From the NCBI GenBank assembly GCA_036374435.1, contig DASUTU010000067.1:1-30311 (forward strand): a stretch of 30,311 bases of DNA, written 5' to 3'. Below, one piece after another: positions 1 through 6,907 of this stretch (its first letter is position 1; the number at the start of each line of letters is the position of its first letter). The stretch comes from CALGFI01 sp036374435 (lineage in GTDB: Bacteria > Actinomycetota > UBA4738 > HRBIN12). The position numbers and the translations under genes are program-made. Below the pieces are notes generated by a model, which saw only the letters and a program-made list of their open reading frames with translations, ran no database searches and was not told the DNA's origin.

Positions 1-445
1 CCAGCCAGGCCGTGGCGGCCTCCGTTAGGTACGGGTTGTCGCGTCCGTAGTCGGCGGTTCCCCAGTGGCGATCCCATCCCGTGTGGACCAGGGCGGCGCG
101 GCCGCCCACCTCGTGCCCGTCGAGTTCTTCCACCTCCACCGCTCGGGCGTGCGAGCGCGCAACGCGGACCACGATGCCTTCGAGATCCACCAGCCGCTCC
201 AGGTCCAGACCGGCCAGGTCGGTGGCGCCGTCGAAGCGGTGGAACGGACTGTCGAGATACGTCCCGGTGTTCCCGACCATCGAGATCCGACCGATGTGGA
301 ACGTGACCCCCGGGCCGTAGGACTCCTCGGCCTTCGCGCGAGTGAGGTGATCCGCGAACTCGGGGCCCGGCAGCCCCGGGTACGTGGTCATGCCCTCACG
401 GATCGGGTGGCTGAGGTCGATCACGCGACCCCGCGGGGCCGCCAC
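1..445 (-). CDS. Cyclase-family (kynurenine formamidase-like) hydrolase, partial
   Basis: The first 148 codons are present; the C-terminus lies beyond base 1. The N-terminus (VIDLSHPIREGMTTYPG, residues 8-24) and GTYLDSPFH (61-69) match the cyclase/arylformamidase family, metal-dependent amidohydrolases related to kynurenine formamidase. The usual metal motif is HxGTHxDxPxH. Here the first two His positions are Asn and Tyr (NTGTYLDSPFH), a variant known in some members; Asp65 and His69 are kept. Substrate cannot be read from sequence. The GTG start at 445 lies three bases after the stop of the upstream small membrane gene, so the two are probably co-transcribed. Family confident, substrate unknown. 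Confidence 0.8.
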   Translation of the reverse strand, partial: MAAPRGRVIDLSHPIREGMTTYPGLPGPEFADHLTRAKAEESYGPGVTFHIGRISMVGNTGTYLDSPFHRFDGATDLAGLDLERLVDLEGIVVRVARSHARAVEVEELDGHEVGGRAALVHTGWDRHWGTADYGRDNPYLTEAATAWL

Positions 446-448
446 CGG

Positions 449-640
449 TCAGGCCTCGGCCTCGCGGGTGGGGGGCTCGCCCTCGTCGTCGGCCCGGACC
501 ACGATCCAGGGGATCGCGGCGTACGGGATCGGCGTGAGCAGGAGCGGCCATACGGATTCGACCACGCTGGCGAACCCAACCAGGCCGAACCCGATCAGGA
601 ACAACAACACGATCGCGGTCAACCGGCGCCGTTCGCTCAT
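449..640 (-). CDS. Small two-helix membrane protein
   Basis: This 63-residue protein has a short basic N-terminus (MSERRR), two hydrophobic stretches (about residues 8-25 and 30-47) and an acidic tail rich in Glu and Asp. It looks like a small integral membrane protein; I recognise no family. The ATG at 640 has no Shine-Dalgarno, but a TACGAT box sits 8 bases upstream, which fits a leaderless start. It is the first gene of a two-gene unit with the cyclase-family gene and is divergent from the cyclic-nucleotide-binding gene. Function unknown. Confidence 0.65.
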   Translation of the reverse strand: MSERRRLTAIVLLFLIGFGLVGFASVVESVWPLLLTPIPYAAIPWIVVRADDEGEPPTREAEA

Positions 641-648
641 CGCCGGTC

Positions 649-654
649 ATCGTA
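649..654 (-). promoter_or_regulatory. Putative -10 box (TACGAT), leaderless
   Basis: TACGAT on the minus strand ends 8 bases before the ATG at 640. It fits the TANNNT -10 consensus of actinobacterial housekeeping promoters. No convincing -35 is visible. Confidence 0.45.
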
Positions 655-694
655 CTCGCGTCCGTCGAACGGGCGCGGGTGCGGATGGGCCGGA

Positions 695-700
695 TAGGAT
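695..700 (+). promoter_or_regulatory. Putative -10 box (TAGGAT)
   Basis: TAGGAT lies 14 bases before a strong Shine-Dalgarno (AAGGAGG, 715-721), so a transcript starting near 707 would carry a short normal leader to the GTG at 731. No clear -35 is seen. Confidence 0.3.
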
Positions 701-730
701 ACGGTGCCCGTCGGAAGGAGGAACCCGCTG

Positions 731-1150
731 GTGGCACGAATCGACATCCCCGCCAGGCTGGCCACGGTCCCGATCTTCTCCGGATGCACCAAACGCGAGA
801 TCTCCATCATCGCGCAGGCGGCGAAGGAGATCTCCCATCGCGCGGGCACCGTCATCGCCCGGGAGGGCGAACGCGGCGTCGGGTTGTTCCTGATCCTCGA
901 GGGGGAGTGTGAGGTCACGGTCGGCGGCAAACGCAAGGCCGTGCTGCGCGAAGGAGACTTCTTCGGGGAGGTCGCGCTCCTGGACGGCGGCCCCCGGACC
1001 GCCACCGTGACGGCCCTCACCCCGGTTCGGCTGGCCGGCGTCACCGGCTGGGTCTTCCGGGGGATGTTGATGGAGCACCCGTCGATCGCGCTGAAGACCC
1101 TCGAGTCGGTGGCCGGTCGCCTGCGGGCCGTTACCAAGGAACCCGTCTAA
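731..1150 (+). CDS. Single-domain cyclic-nucleotide-binding protein
   Basis: This 139-residue protein is essentially one CRP/PKA-type cyclic-nucleotide-binding domain. The beta-roll signature is present: hydrophobic strand, AGTVIAREGE, then LFLILEGECEV, and the phosphate-binding-cassette-like stretch GDFFGEVALLDGGPRTATV with the conserved G-E and R. No DNA-binding helix-turn-helix follows, so it is not a full CRP-type regulator; it may act as a small sensor through partners. The GTG at 731 is chosen because AAGGAGG (715-721) stands 9 bases upstream; in-frame codons further up (704) precede that site. The hydrolase gene follows after 12 bases. Ligand (cAMP, cGMP or none) unknown. Confidence 0.85.
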   Translation: MARIDIPARLATVPIFSGCTKREISIIAQAAKEISHRAGTVIAREGERGVGLFLILEGECEVTVGGKRKAVLREGDFFGEVALLDGGPRTATVTALTPVRLAGVTGWVFRGMLMEHPSIALKTLESVAGRLRAVTKEPV

Positions 1151-1162
1151 CGCCCGTTCCGG

Positions 1163-1933
1163 GTGGCCTTCCTCGAGCGACCCGACGGCGCGCGGCTCCA
1201 CTACGAGGTGGCGGGCGACCCCCGGCGGGCCCCAATCGTCCTGCTCGAGGGGTTGGGGGGCGACGTTTCCGGCTGGCGCCGAACCGCGTCGGCCCTCGCC
1301 GCGGAGCTGTTCGTCGTGGCATTCGACCACCGGGGGATCGGTCGGAGCCGGGCCGGCGATGCTCAAGCCACGATGACCACCTACGTCGAAGACTTCCTCG
1401 GCCTCATCGACGAGCTCCGGCTCGAACGCTGCCACGTATACGGTCGTTCGTTCGGCGGCATGGTCGCGCTGGAGCTCGTGTTGACGCATCCGGAGAGGGT
1501 GCGTTCGGCGGTGCTCGCGGCCACCCACCCCGGCGGCCGCGGCGCCGTGCCGACGAGCGAGCGTGTCCCCAAGGACCGGCCGTGGCTCCAGCGGTTCTCC
1601 GCCGCGTTCGCCGCCGACCACCCCGACGTGGTCGAGGAGGCCTCGCGGGCCGAGCGCTGGCACGGGCGGAACCGGGCCGGCGAGCGGCGGCAGTGGGAGG
1701 CCATCCGGGGCTGGGACGCGACCGACCGCCTGGAAGACGTCGCGGTCCCCGTCCTGGTGCTCCACGGTTCGGGGGACCGCCTGGTCGATCCCCGCAACGC
1801 GGAGGTGATGGCCTCGCGCATCCCGGGCGCCGAGATCGTCGTGCTCGAGGGCGCCGGCCACGCCTATGACATCGAGCAGCCGGAGCGGGCGGACGCCCTC
1901 GTGCTCGACTTCGTTCGGAGGCATCGGGCGTGA
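1163..1933 (+). CDS. Alpha/beta-hydrolase fold enzyme
   Basis: A 256-residue single-domain alpha/beta hydrolase. The nucleophile elbow is GRSFGG with Ser96; Asp205 or Asp209 (GSGDRLVDP) and His233 (GAGHAYD) complete the likely triad. FDHRGIGRS (54-62) is the typical strand-turn after the cap-side strand. The oxyanion motif, usually HGxG, reads EGLGG. Substrate cannot be told: esterase, lactonase and haloperoxidase-like members share this look. The stop overlaps the start of the following glycosyltransferase by 4 bases (GTGA at 1930-1933), so the two are translationally coupled. Fold certain, function open. Confidence 0.88.
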   Translation: MAFLERPDGARLHYEVAGDPRRAPIVLLEGLGGDVSGWRRTASALAAELFVVAFDHRGIGRSRAGDAQATMTTYVEDFLGLIDELRLERCHVYGRSFGGMVALELVLTHPERVRSAVLAATHPGGRGAVPTSERVPKDRPWLQRFSAAFAADHPDVVEEASRAERWHGRNRAGERRQWEAIRGWDATDRLEDVAVPVLVLHGSGDRLVDPRNAEVMASRIPGAEIVVLEGAGHAYDIEQPERADALVLDFVRRHRA

Positions 1934-2841
1934 GCAACCACGAGGACGCGCCGCAGGAGGTCCGTGACCTCGCCGAGGAGCGGGCCCGCGCGCGCGCCGA
2001 ACGCGACTTCGCTCGCGCCGACGCCCTGCGCGACCGCATCGCCGAGCTCGGGTATCGCGTGGTGGACGGCCCGGAGGGAACGGCGCTGGAGCCGGCGCAG
2101 GCCGAGGCGCCGCGTCGGCGACCGGCTCGCGAGGTGCCCAGCGTGCTGGCGGAGCCCGCCACGGCCGACGTCAGCCTGCACTGGGTGGTCGAGGGGTGGC
2201 CGGAGGACGTGGCCCGGGCCGTGGCCTCGTTCCGGCGGGTCGAGGACGGCCGTGACGTGCAATACGTGGTGGCCGACGCGACCGAGACCGATCCCGCCGC
2301 GTACGGGGAGGACGTCGAGGTGATCGCGCTCGAGGACGGGACGGGCTGGGCCGCCGCCAGCAACGCCGGGCTCCGGCGGTCCCGGGGCCGGGTGGCCGTG
2401 GCGCTCGACGGCTCGGTGGAGGCGACCGGGGACGTGTTCGGCCCCTTGGAGGCCGCGCTCGGGGACCCGACCGTGGGAGTGTGCGGCCCGTTCGGCATCT
2501 CCACCGAGGACCTTCGCGACTTCCACGAGAGCCCCGGCCCGGAGGTCGACGCGGTGGAGGGATACCTGATGGCGTTCCGGCGCGAGGTGCTCGCCGAGAC
2601 GGCCACGTTCGACGAGCGGTTCCGGTGGTACCGGATCGCCGACATCGAGTTGTGCTTCCGGCTGAAGGACGCCGGGTATCGCGCCCTCGTGGTGGATCTG
2701 CCCGTCACGCGGCACGAACACCGGATGTGGAACACCACGCCGCCCGAGGAGCGCGAACGGTTGTCCAAGCGCAATTTCAACACGTTCCTCGAGCGGTTCC
2801 GGGGCCGGTCGGACCTCCTGGTGGCGAACCGGCGGACCTGA
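1930..2841 (+). CDS. GT2-like glycosyltransferase with N-terminal CysRS-type helical domain
   Basis: This 303-residue protein has two parts. Residues about 8-55 (ERARARAERDFARADALRDR, then VVDGPEGT) resemble the C-terminal helical region of cysteinyl-tRNA synthetase, whose usual form is AR..KDFA.AD.IRD.L...G....D...G. Residues about 81-290 look like a family 2 glycosyltransferase: ASNAGLRRSRG (143-153), VALDGS (157-162), a WYRIADIELCFRLKDAGYR block (233-251) and RHEHR (261-265). The DxD-type position reads DGS, so the second Asp is lost. It is coupled to the hydrolase upstream by a GTGA overlap and converges on ftsH. Sugar donor and acceptor are unknown; it may be a soluble enzyme, as no membrane segment is seen. 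Confidence 0.75.
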   Translation: MSNHEDAPQEVRDLAEERARARAERDFARADALRDRIAELGYRVVDGPEGTALEPAQAEAPRRRPAREVPSVLAEPATADVSLHWVVEGWPEDVARAVASFRRVEDGRDVQYVVADATETDPAAYGEDVEVIALEDGTGWAAASNAGLRRSRGRVAVALDGSVEATGDVFGPLEAALGDPTVGVCGPFGISTEDLRDFHESPGPEVDAVEGYLMAFRREVLAETATFDERFRWYRIADIELCFRLKDAGYRALVVDLPVTRHEHRMWNTTPPEERERLSKRNFNTFLERFRGRSDLLVANRRT

Positions 2842-2864
2842 CCGGGCCGGGTCGTCGGAGCGTG

Positions 2865-4865
2865 TCAGCCCTCGGAGGGCGGCTGGACCACCACGTCGGG
2901 CCCGGCGGGCGCCAGGTCCGCGGCCCGCCGGCCATTCTCGCCGGTGACCGAGCGGCGAAGCTCCTCGGACGAGGGGATGGGCTTGGTCCCATCGAAGTAC
3001 CCGTGCAGGTCCGGGCCGTCGATGACCTCGGTGAGGATCAGGATCTCCGCCATCTTCTCCAGGAACTCGCGGTGCTCGGAGAGCACGTGCATGGCGCGTT
3101 CGTGCGCCTCGTTCACCAGGCGCGAGACCTCCTGGTCCACCAGCGAGGCCAGCTCGTCCGACAGCTCGGGGCTCGCTCCCGGGAACAACATCCGTCCCTC
3201 GGCGCCGCGGAAGCCGAACGACACCGGCCCGACCTTCGGGCTCATGCCGTATTCGGCGACCATGGCCCGCGAGATCTCGGTGGCGCGCTCCAGATCGTTC
3301 TGGGCGCCGGTGGAGACGACGTTGTCGAAGACGATCTCCTCGGCCGTCCGCCCGCCCAGGAGCACCGCCAGCCGGTCGGTGAGCTCGGGTTCGGTCAGCA
3401 GGTACCGGTCCTCCAGGGGCCGCTGCATCGTCATGCCGAGCGCCGCCGCGCCGCGAGGGATGATCGACACGCGGTGCACGGGGTCGGCCGTGGGCGCGGT
3501 GAGCGCCACGAGCGCGTGCCCCATCTCGTGCACGGCGACGCGCTCCTTGTCCTTCTCGGACATCACGCGGCTCTTGCGTTCGAGCCCGGCCACGGTCCGG
3601 TCGATGGCCTCCTCGAGCTCGATCATCGTGACGCCGTCTTTCTCCTTCCGGGCGGCCAGCAGCGCCGCCTCGTTCACCACGTTGGCCAGGTCGGCGCCGG
3701 TGAAACCGGGGGTGCGCGCGGCGAGGACCCGAAGGTCCACGGAGGGGTCGATGGCGACGCCCCGCACGTGCACCTTCAGGATCTCCTCGCGCCCTCTGAG
3801 GTCGGGCTGGTCGACGACCACCTGGCGGTCGAACCGGCCCGGGCGCACCAGCGCGGGATCGAGGACGTCGGGGCGGTTGGTGGCGGCCATGATGATGACC
3901 CCCTTCTGGGAGTCGAACCCGTCCATCTCGACCAGGAGCTGGTTCAGGGTCTGCTCGCGCTCGTCGTGGGCGCCCATGCCCGCGCCGAGCGCCCCGCCGC
4001 GGCCCTTGCCGATGGTGTCGATCTCGTCGAGGAACACCAGCGCGGGCGCCTTCTCCTTGGCCTGCTGGAACAGCTCGCGCACCCGGGCTGCGCCCAGGCC
4101 CACGAACATCTCGACGAACTCGGACCCGCTCATGAAGAAGAACGGGACGTTGGCCTCTCCGGCCACGGCGCGCGCGAGCAGCGTCTTGCCGCATCCGGGC
4201 GGCCCGAGCAGCAACACGCCCTTGGGGATCCGTCCGCCGAGCCGCTGGTACTTCTTCGGGTTGCGCAGGAACTCGATGATCTCCTGCAGCTCCTCCTTCG
4301 CCTCGTCCACGCCGGCCACGTCGGCGAAGGTGGTCTTCATCTCCTTGCGGTCGTAGATGCGGACCCGGTTCCGTCCGAGGTTCAACGCGGCGCCGGTCTG
4401 GGCGCCGCTCATCCGCCGGATGAGGAAGAACCACAACAGGCCGAACAGGAGCAACGGGATGACCCACGCGATGAGGAAGCTCGAGAAGGCGTTCGGCGTC
4501 ACCCCTCGATACTGGACGTCCTGCTCGTCCAGACGTTCGGTGAGCTGCGTGGTGCCCTGGAGGATCGGGGGGATCGTCGAGGTGAAGTCGACGGACCGGC
4601 CGCCCTCCACGTATTGGCCGGTGACCGAGGTCTCGGACACCTCGAGCGTTCCGGTGAGCCGGCCCTGGTCCACCTTGGTCAGGAACTCCGAGTAGGGAAG
4701 GTCCTGCGGACGGGGTGAGGTCAACCACTGGAACAGCATGAGCACGAGCAGGAACCCGAGGATCCACAACCACGGGCTCCCGCGCATACGCCGGGGCCCG
4801 CCGGAGGAGCCTCCTCCGAGGTCGAAGCCCTGCCAGCGCCCGCGTCGGTCGTTGTCGCCTGCCAT
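2865..4865 (-). CDS. ftsH: ATP-dependent zinc metalloprotease FtsH
   Basis: A 666-residue membrane-anchored AAA+ protease that degrades membrane and soluble regulatory proteins. Order: cytoplasmic N-tail, transmembrane helix 1 (about 32-49), a periplasm-facing domain (50-128), helix 2 (about 129-149), AAA module with Walker A GPPGCGKT (221-228), pore loop MFVG (253-256), Walker B FLDEID (278-283) and the GRFDR arginine-finger region (343-347), then the zinc protease HEMGH (446-450) with third ligand Asp524. The Walker A has Cys225 where Thr is usual. Length fits the family. ATG 4865 is preceded by GGAAGGA; ATG 4877 (four codons longer) is an alternative. It is divergent from the ECF sigma factor gene. 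Confidence 0.97.
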   Translation of the reverse strand: MAGDNDRRGRWQGFDLGGGSSGGPRRMRGSPWLWILGFLLVLMLFQWLTSPRPQDLPYSEFLTKVDQGRLTGTLEVSETSVTGQYVEGGRSVDFTSTIPPILQGTTQLTERLDEQDVQYRGVTPNAFSSFLIAWVIPLLLFGLLWFFLIRRMSGAQTGAALNLGRNRVRIYDRKEMKTTFADVAGVDEAKEELQEIIEFLRNPKKYQRLGGRIPKGVLLLGPPGCGKTLLARAVAGEANVPFFFMSGSEFVEMFVGLGAARVRELFQQAKEKAPALVFLDEIDTIGKGRGGALGAGMGAHDEREQTLNQLLVEMDGFDSQKGVIIMAATNRPDVLDPALVRPGRFDRQVVVDQPDLRGREEILKVHVRGVAIDPSVDLRVLAARTPGFTGADLANVVNEAALLAARKEKDGVTMIELEEAIDRTVAGLERKSRVMSEKDKERVAVHEMGHALVALTAPTADPVHRVSIIPRGAAALGMTMQRPLEDRYLLTEPELTDRLAVLLGGRTAEEIVFDNVVSTGAQNDLERATEISRAMVAEYGMSPKVGPVSFGFRGAEGRMLFPGASPELSDELASLVDQEVSRLVNEAHERAMHVLSEHREFLEKMAEILILTEVIDGPDLHGYFDGTKPIPSSEELRRSVTGENGRRAADLAPAGPDVVVQPPSEG

Positions 4866-4940
4866 CGGTCCTTCCATCTTCCCATCACCCTCGAAACACG
4901 ACAGAAACCGGATGCCACGGCCCCGGGGTGACGGCGCTGG

Positions 4941-4946
4941 GATACT
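4941..4946. promoter_or_regulatory. Possible -10 box between ftsH and the sigma gene
   Basis: GATACT sits in the 133-base divergent gap. On the plus strand it would start a transcript near 4953 with about 46 bases of leader to the sigma gene. The minus strand reads AGTATC, so it could also serve ftsH. No -35, and no SigR-type GGAAT/GTT pair, was found here. Weak call. Confidence 0.25.
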
Positions 4947-4998
4947 GAGGCCGTGGCGACCGGGAAGGCACGGCCGCTGAACACGGGAGCACGTGGAG

Positions 4999-5592
4999 AT
5001 GGACGTGGCACGCAGCCGGACGGCGCCGCCCGAAGACCCGGCCCTTCGCGCCCGATTCGAGCGCGACGTCCTGCCGCTCCTTCCGAACCTGTACGGGGCG
5101 GCCCTGCGCATGACGCGGAACCCGCAGGACGCCGAGGACCTCGTGCAGGAGGCGTATCTGCGCGCGTACCGTGGTTTCGGCGGCTTCGAGGAGGGCACGA
5201 ACCTCCGGGCCTGGATGTACCGGATCCTCACGAACACCTTCATCAACGCCTACCGCAAGCGCCAGCGCGAGCCGTTGACCGTCCAGGACGACGAGATCGA
5301 GGACTGGTACCTCTACGACCGGCTCGGCGGATCGGGCGTGGAGTCCTCGGCCGAGACCGAGGTGCTCGACCGGATCCCCGACGAAGACGTCCAGGCGGCG
5401 CTGGAGGCGCTGCCCGAGAACTTCCGGATGGTGGTCCTGCTGGCCGACGTGGAGGGGTTCAGCTACAAGGAGATCGCGGAGATCCTCGACATCCCGATCG
5501 GCACCGTGATGTCGCGCCTGCATCGGGGAAGGAAAGCGCTGCAGAAGGCGTTGTGGGAGACGGTACGGGAGCGTGGACTTGTCACCGACTGA
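4999..5592 (+). CDS. sigR: ECF RNA polymerase sigma factor, SigR/SigH type
   Basis: A 197-residue group 4 sigma factor. Region 2 spans about 23-92, with DAEDLVQEAYLRAYRGF (44-60) and the promoter-melting and -10 recognition stretch LRAWMYRILTNTFINAYRKR (69-88). Region 4 spans about 130-185, with EGFSYKEIAEILDIPIGTV (152-170) as helix-turn-helix. The sequence and the RsrA-like gene overlapping its 3' end point to the SigR/SigH family, which answers thiol-oxidative stress in Actinobacteria. ATG 4999 is chosen with GGGAG (4985-4989) 9 bases upstream; GTG 4993 and GTG 5005 are alternatives. I saw no SigR-type autoregulatory promoter upstream. Family strong; the physiological signal is inferred. 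Confidence 0.92.
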   Translation: MDVARSRTAPPEDPALRARFERDVLPLLPNLYGAALRMTRNPQDAEDLVQEAYLRAYRGFGGFEEGTNLRAWMYRILTNTFINAYRKRQREPLTVQDDEIEDWYLYDRLGGSGVESSAETEVLDRIPDEDVQAALEALPENFRMVVLLADVEGFSYKEIAEILDIPIGTVMSRLHRGRKALQKALWETVRERGLVTD

Positions 5593-5830
5593 CTGCGAGC
5601 ACGTGCTTCGGCAGATCGAGCTCTACCTCGACGGGGAGCTCGTCGGGGTGGAGCGCGTGGAGATCGAGCGGCACCTGGGGGAGTGTTCCCCGTGCCACGG
5701 GCACTCCGAGTTCCAGCGCAAGCTGAAGGAGATGCTCCGGGCCAAGTGCGGCTGCCACGAGGTCCCCGCGGAGTTCGCCGAGCGCATCCGGAGCCTGTTC
5801 GGCTCGGCCTCGCCCGGGCCGCCGCCGTAG
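5573..5830 (+). CDS. rsrA: Zinc-binding anti-sigma factor, RsrA type
   Basis: An 85-residue ZAS-family anti-sigma factor that would hold the upstream sigma factor inactive when reduced. The ligands are Cys8, His34, Cys38 and Cys41. Their spacing (C-x25-H-x3-C-x2-C) equals Cys11/His37/Cys41/Cys44 of Streptomyces coelicolor RsrA, where Cys11-Cys44 form the trigger disulfide. A further pair near the C-terminus, Cys59 and Cys61 (CGC), sits near the CC pair of RsrA. The GTG at 5573 overlaps the sigma gene by 20 bases, so synthesis is coupled to it. No membrane segment: a soluble cytoplasmic redox switch. Confidence 0.92.
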   Translation: MDLSPTDCEHVLRQIELYLDGELVGVERVEIERHLGECSPCHGHSEFQRKLKEMLRAKCGCHEVPAEFAERIRSLFGSASPGPPP

Positions 5831-5890
5831 TCGGCCGCGCCGAACCGTCACCCGCCCCGCCGTCGAATGCTCCACGAGGAGGTCTCGACG

Positions 5891-6079
5891 GTGCCGAAGG
5901 CGACCAGGCCGGGCAAGCTCCCTGCGCGTTCCGAGCCCGAACCCGACGGCCGGGTCTGCTCGCAGGAGGGCTGCACGACCCGGCTCTCCGTCTACAACAC
6001 GTCGGATCGCTGCTGGCAACACGCCGAGATCGAGTTCCCGAACCGCCGGGGCCGGCGCCTGCGAGACGCGCCCTCCTGA
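5891..6079 (+). CDS. Small Cys/His-rich protein of unknown function
   Basis: A 62-residue protein with a basic, Pro-rich N-terminus and a compact motif CSQEGCTTRLSVYNTSDRCW: Cys23, Cys28, Cys41 and His44 (C-x4-C-x12-C-x2-H), which could bind one zinc. The tail is Arg-rich (NRRGRRLR). A strong Shine-Dalgarno GAGGAGG (5876-5882) stands 8 bases before GTG 5891, so this start is preferred to the longer frame from 5867. It follows the anti-sigma gene by 60 bases and is probably in the same transcript. I know of no function. It could be a small nucleic-acid-binding zinc ribbon, but that is a guess. Confidence 0.65.
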   Translation: MPKATRPGKLPARSEPEPDGRVCSQEGCTTRLSVYNTSDRCWQHAEIEFPNRRGRRLRDAPS

Positions 6080-6190
6080 ACGTTCGCCCGCGCCTCGAGT
6101 CGACGTTCGCGGCCGAAACCGACATGATTCCGTTCACGGACGGCGGTCACGTTGTGGCCGATCATGTTGGCGCGCGAGGCGGGGGTTGGG

Positions 6191-6907
6191 ATGGCTGACG
6201 AGCTCGGAGCGACGATCCTCGGGGTGTGGGCGCACCCGGACGACGAGGCTTACCTCTCGGCAGGCCTGATGGCGCGGGCCGTGCGCAACGGCAGCCGGGT
6301 CGTGTGTGTGACCGCCACGCGGGGCGAGGGCGGGTCGTTGGACGAGGAGAAGTGGCCGCCCGAGACCATGGCCGAGGTGCGCACGACCGAGCTCGAGAAG
6401 TCCCTCGGCATCCTGGGCGTGACCGACCACCATTGGCTCGACCTGCCCGACAAGGACATGCAGACCGGCCTTCCCGAGTCCGGCTACGGCCCGGTGCTGG
6501 ACCTGGTCGCCGACCTCCAGCCCGACACGATCCTCACGTTCGGCCCGGAGGGCATGACCGGCCACGAGGCGCACAAGTCGGTCTCTGGATGGGCGGTCCG
6601 GGCGCTGCGCGAGGCGGGCAAGCCGGGCGCGCGGGTGCTCTTCGCGTGCGTGACCCCGGACTGGGCCGAGGAGTTCCTCCCGGCCTGGGAGCCGTTCAAC
6701 GTGTTCCTGCCCGGAACGCCCCACGTGGTCCCGCGCGAGGAGCTCGAGATCCACTACGAGCTCCCGCCGGACATCCTCGAGACGAAAGTGAACGCGATCA
6801 ACGCCCACGTCAGCCAGATCGAGTCGATCCTGGCCGCGGTCGGCGACGAGGTGTGGTGGAGGGAGATGTCGCTCGAGGCCTTCCGGCTTGGCGAGGAGAA
6901 GGAGTGA
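6191..6907 (+). CDS. PIG-L family (LmbE-like) zinc N-deacetylase
   Basis: A 238-residue protein of the PIG-L/LmbE fold. The AHPDDE motif is at 14-19 (zinc ligands His15 and Asp18, base Asp17) and GHEAH at 124-128 supplies the third ligand His128. The family includes MshB (GlcNAc-Ins deacetylase) and Mca (mycothiol S-conjugate amidase) of mycothiol metabolism as well as antibiotic-tailoring deacetylases. Standing after a SigR/RsrA pair suggests a thiol-linked role, but MshB or Mca identity cannot be fixed from motifs and the protein is somewhat short for either. ATG 6191 is chosen over upstream in-frame codons because homology begins at once. Its stop overlaps the next start by 4 bases. Confidence 0.88.
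   Translation: MADELGATILGVWAHPDDEAYLSAGLMARAVRNGSRVVCVTATRGEGGSLDEEKWPPETMAEVRTTELEKSLGILGVTDHHWLDLPDKDMQTGLPESGYGPVLDLVADLQPDTILTFGPEGMTGHEAHKSVSGWAVRALREAGKPGARVLFACVTPDWAEEFLPAWEPFNVFLPGTPHVVPREELEIHYELPPDILETKVNAINAHVSQIESILAAVGDEVWWREMSLEAFRLGEEKE

Noticed and set aside
2481..4718. A 745-codon open frame on the plus strand across ftsH
   Set aside because: It mirrors the ftsH codon pattern in high-GC DNA, is rich in His, Arg, Gly and Val, and has no recognisable domain; ftsH on the other strand is certain.
1864..4773. A 969-codon minus-strand open frame
   Set aside because: Shadow of ftsH in a shifted frame joined to antisense of the glycosyltransferase gene; composition dominated by Arg, Gly and Pro.
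4866..4998. A SigR-type autoregulatory promoter (GGAAT with GTT) before the sigma gene
   Set aside because: No such pair at the required spacing could be found in the gap.
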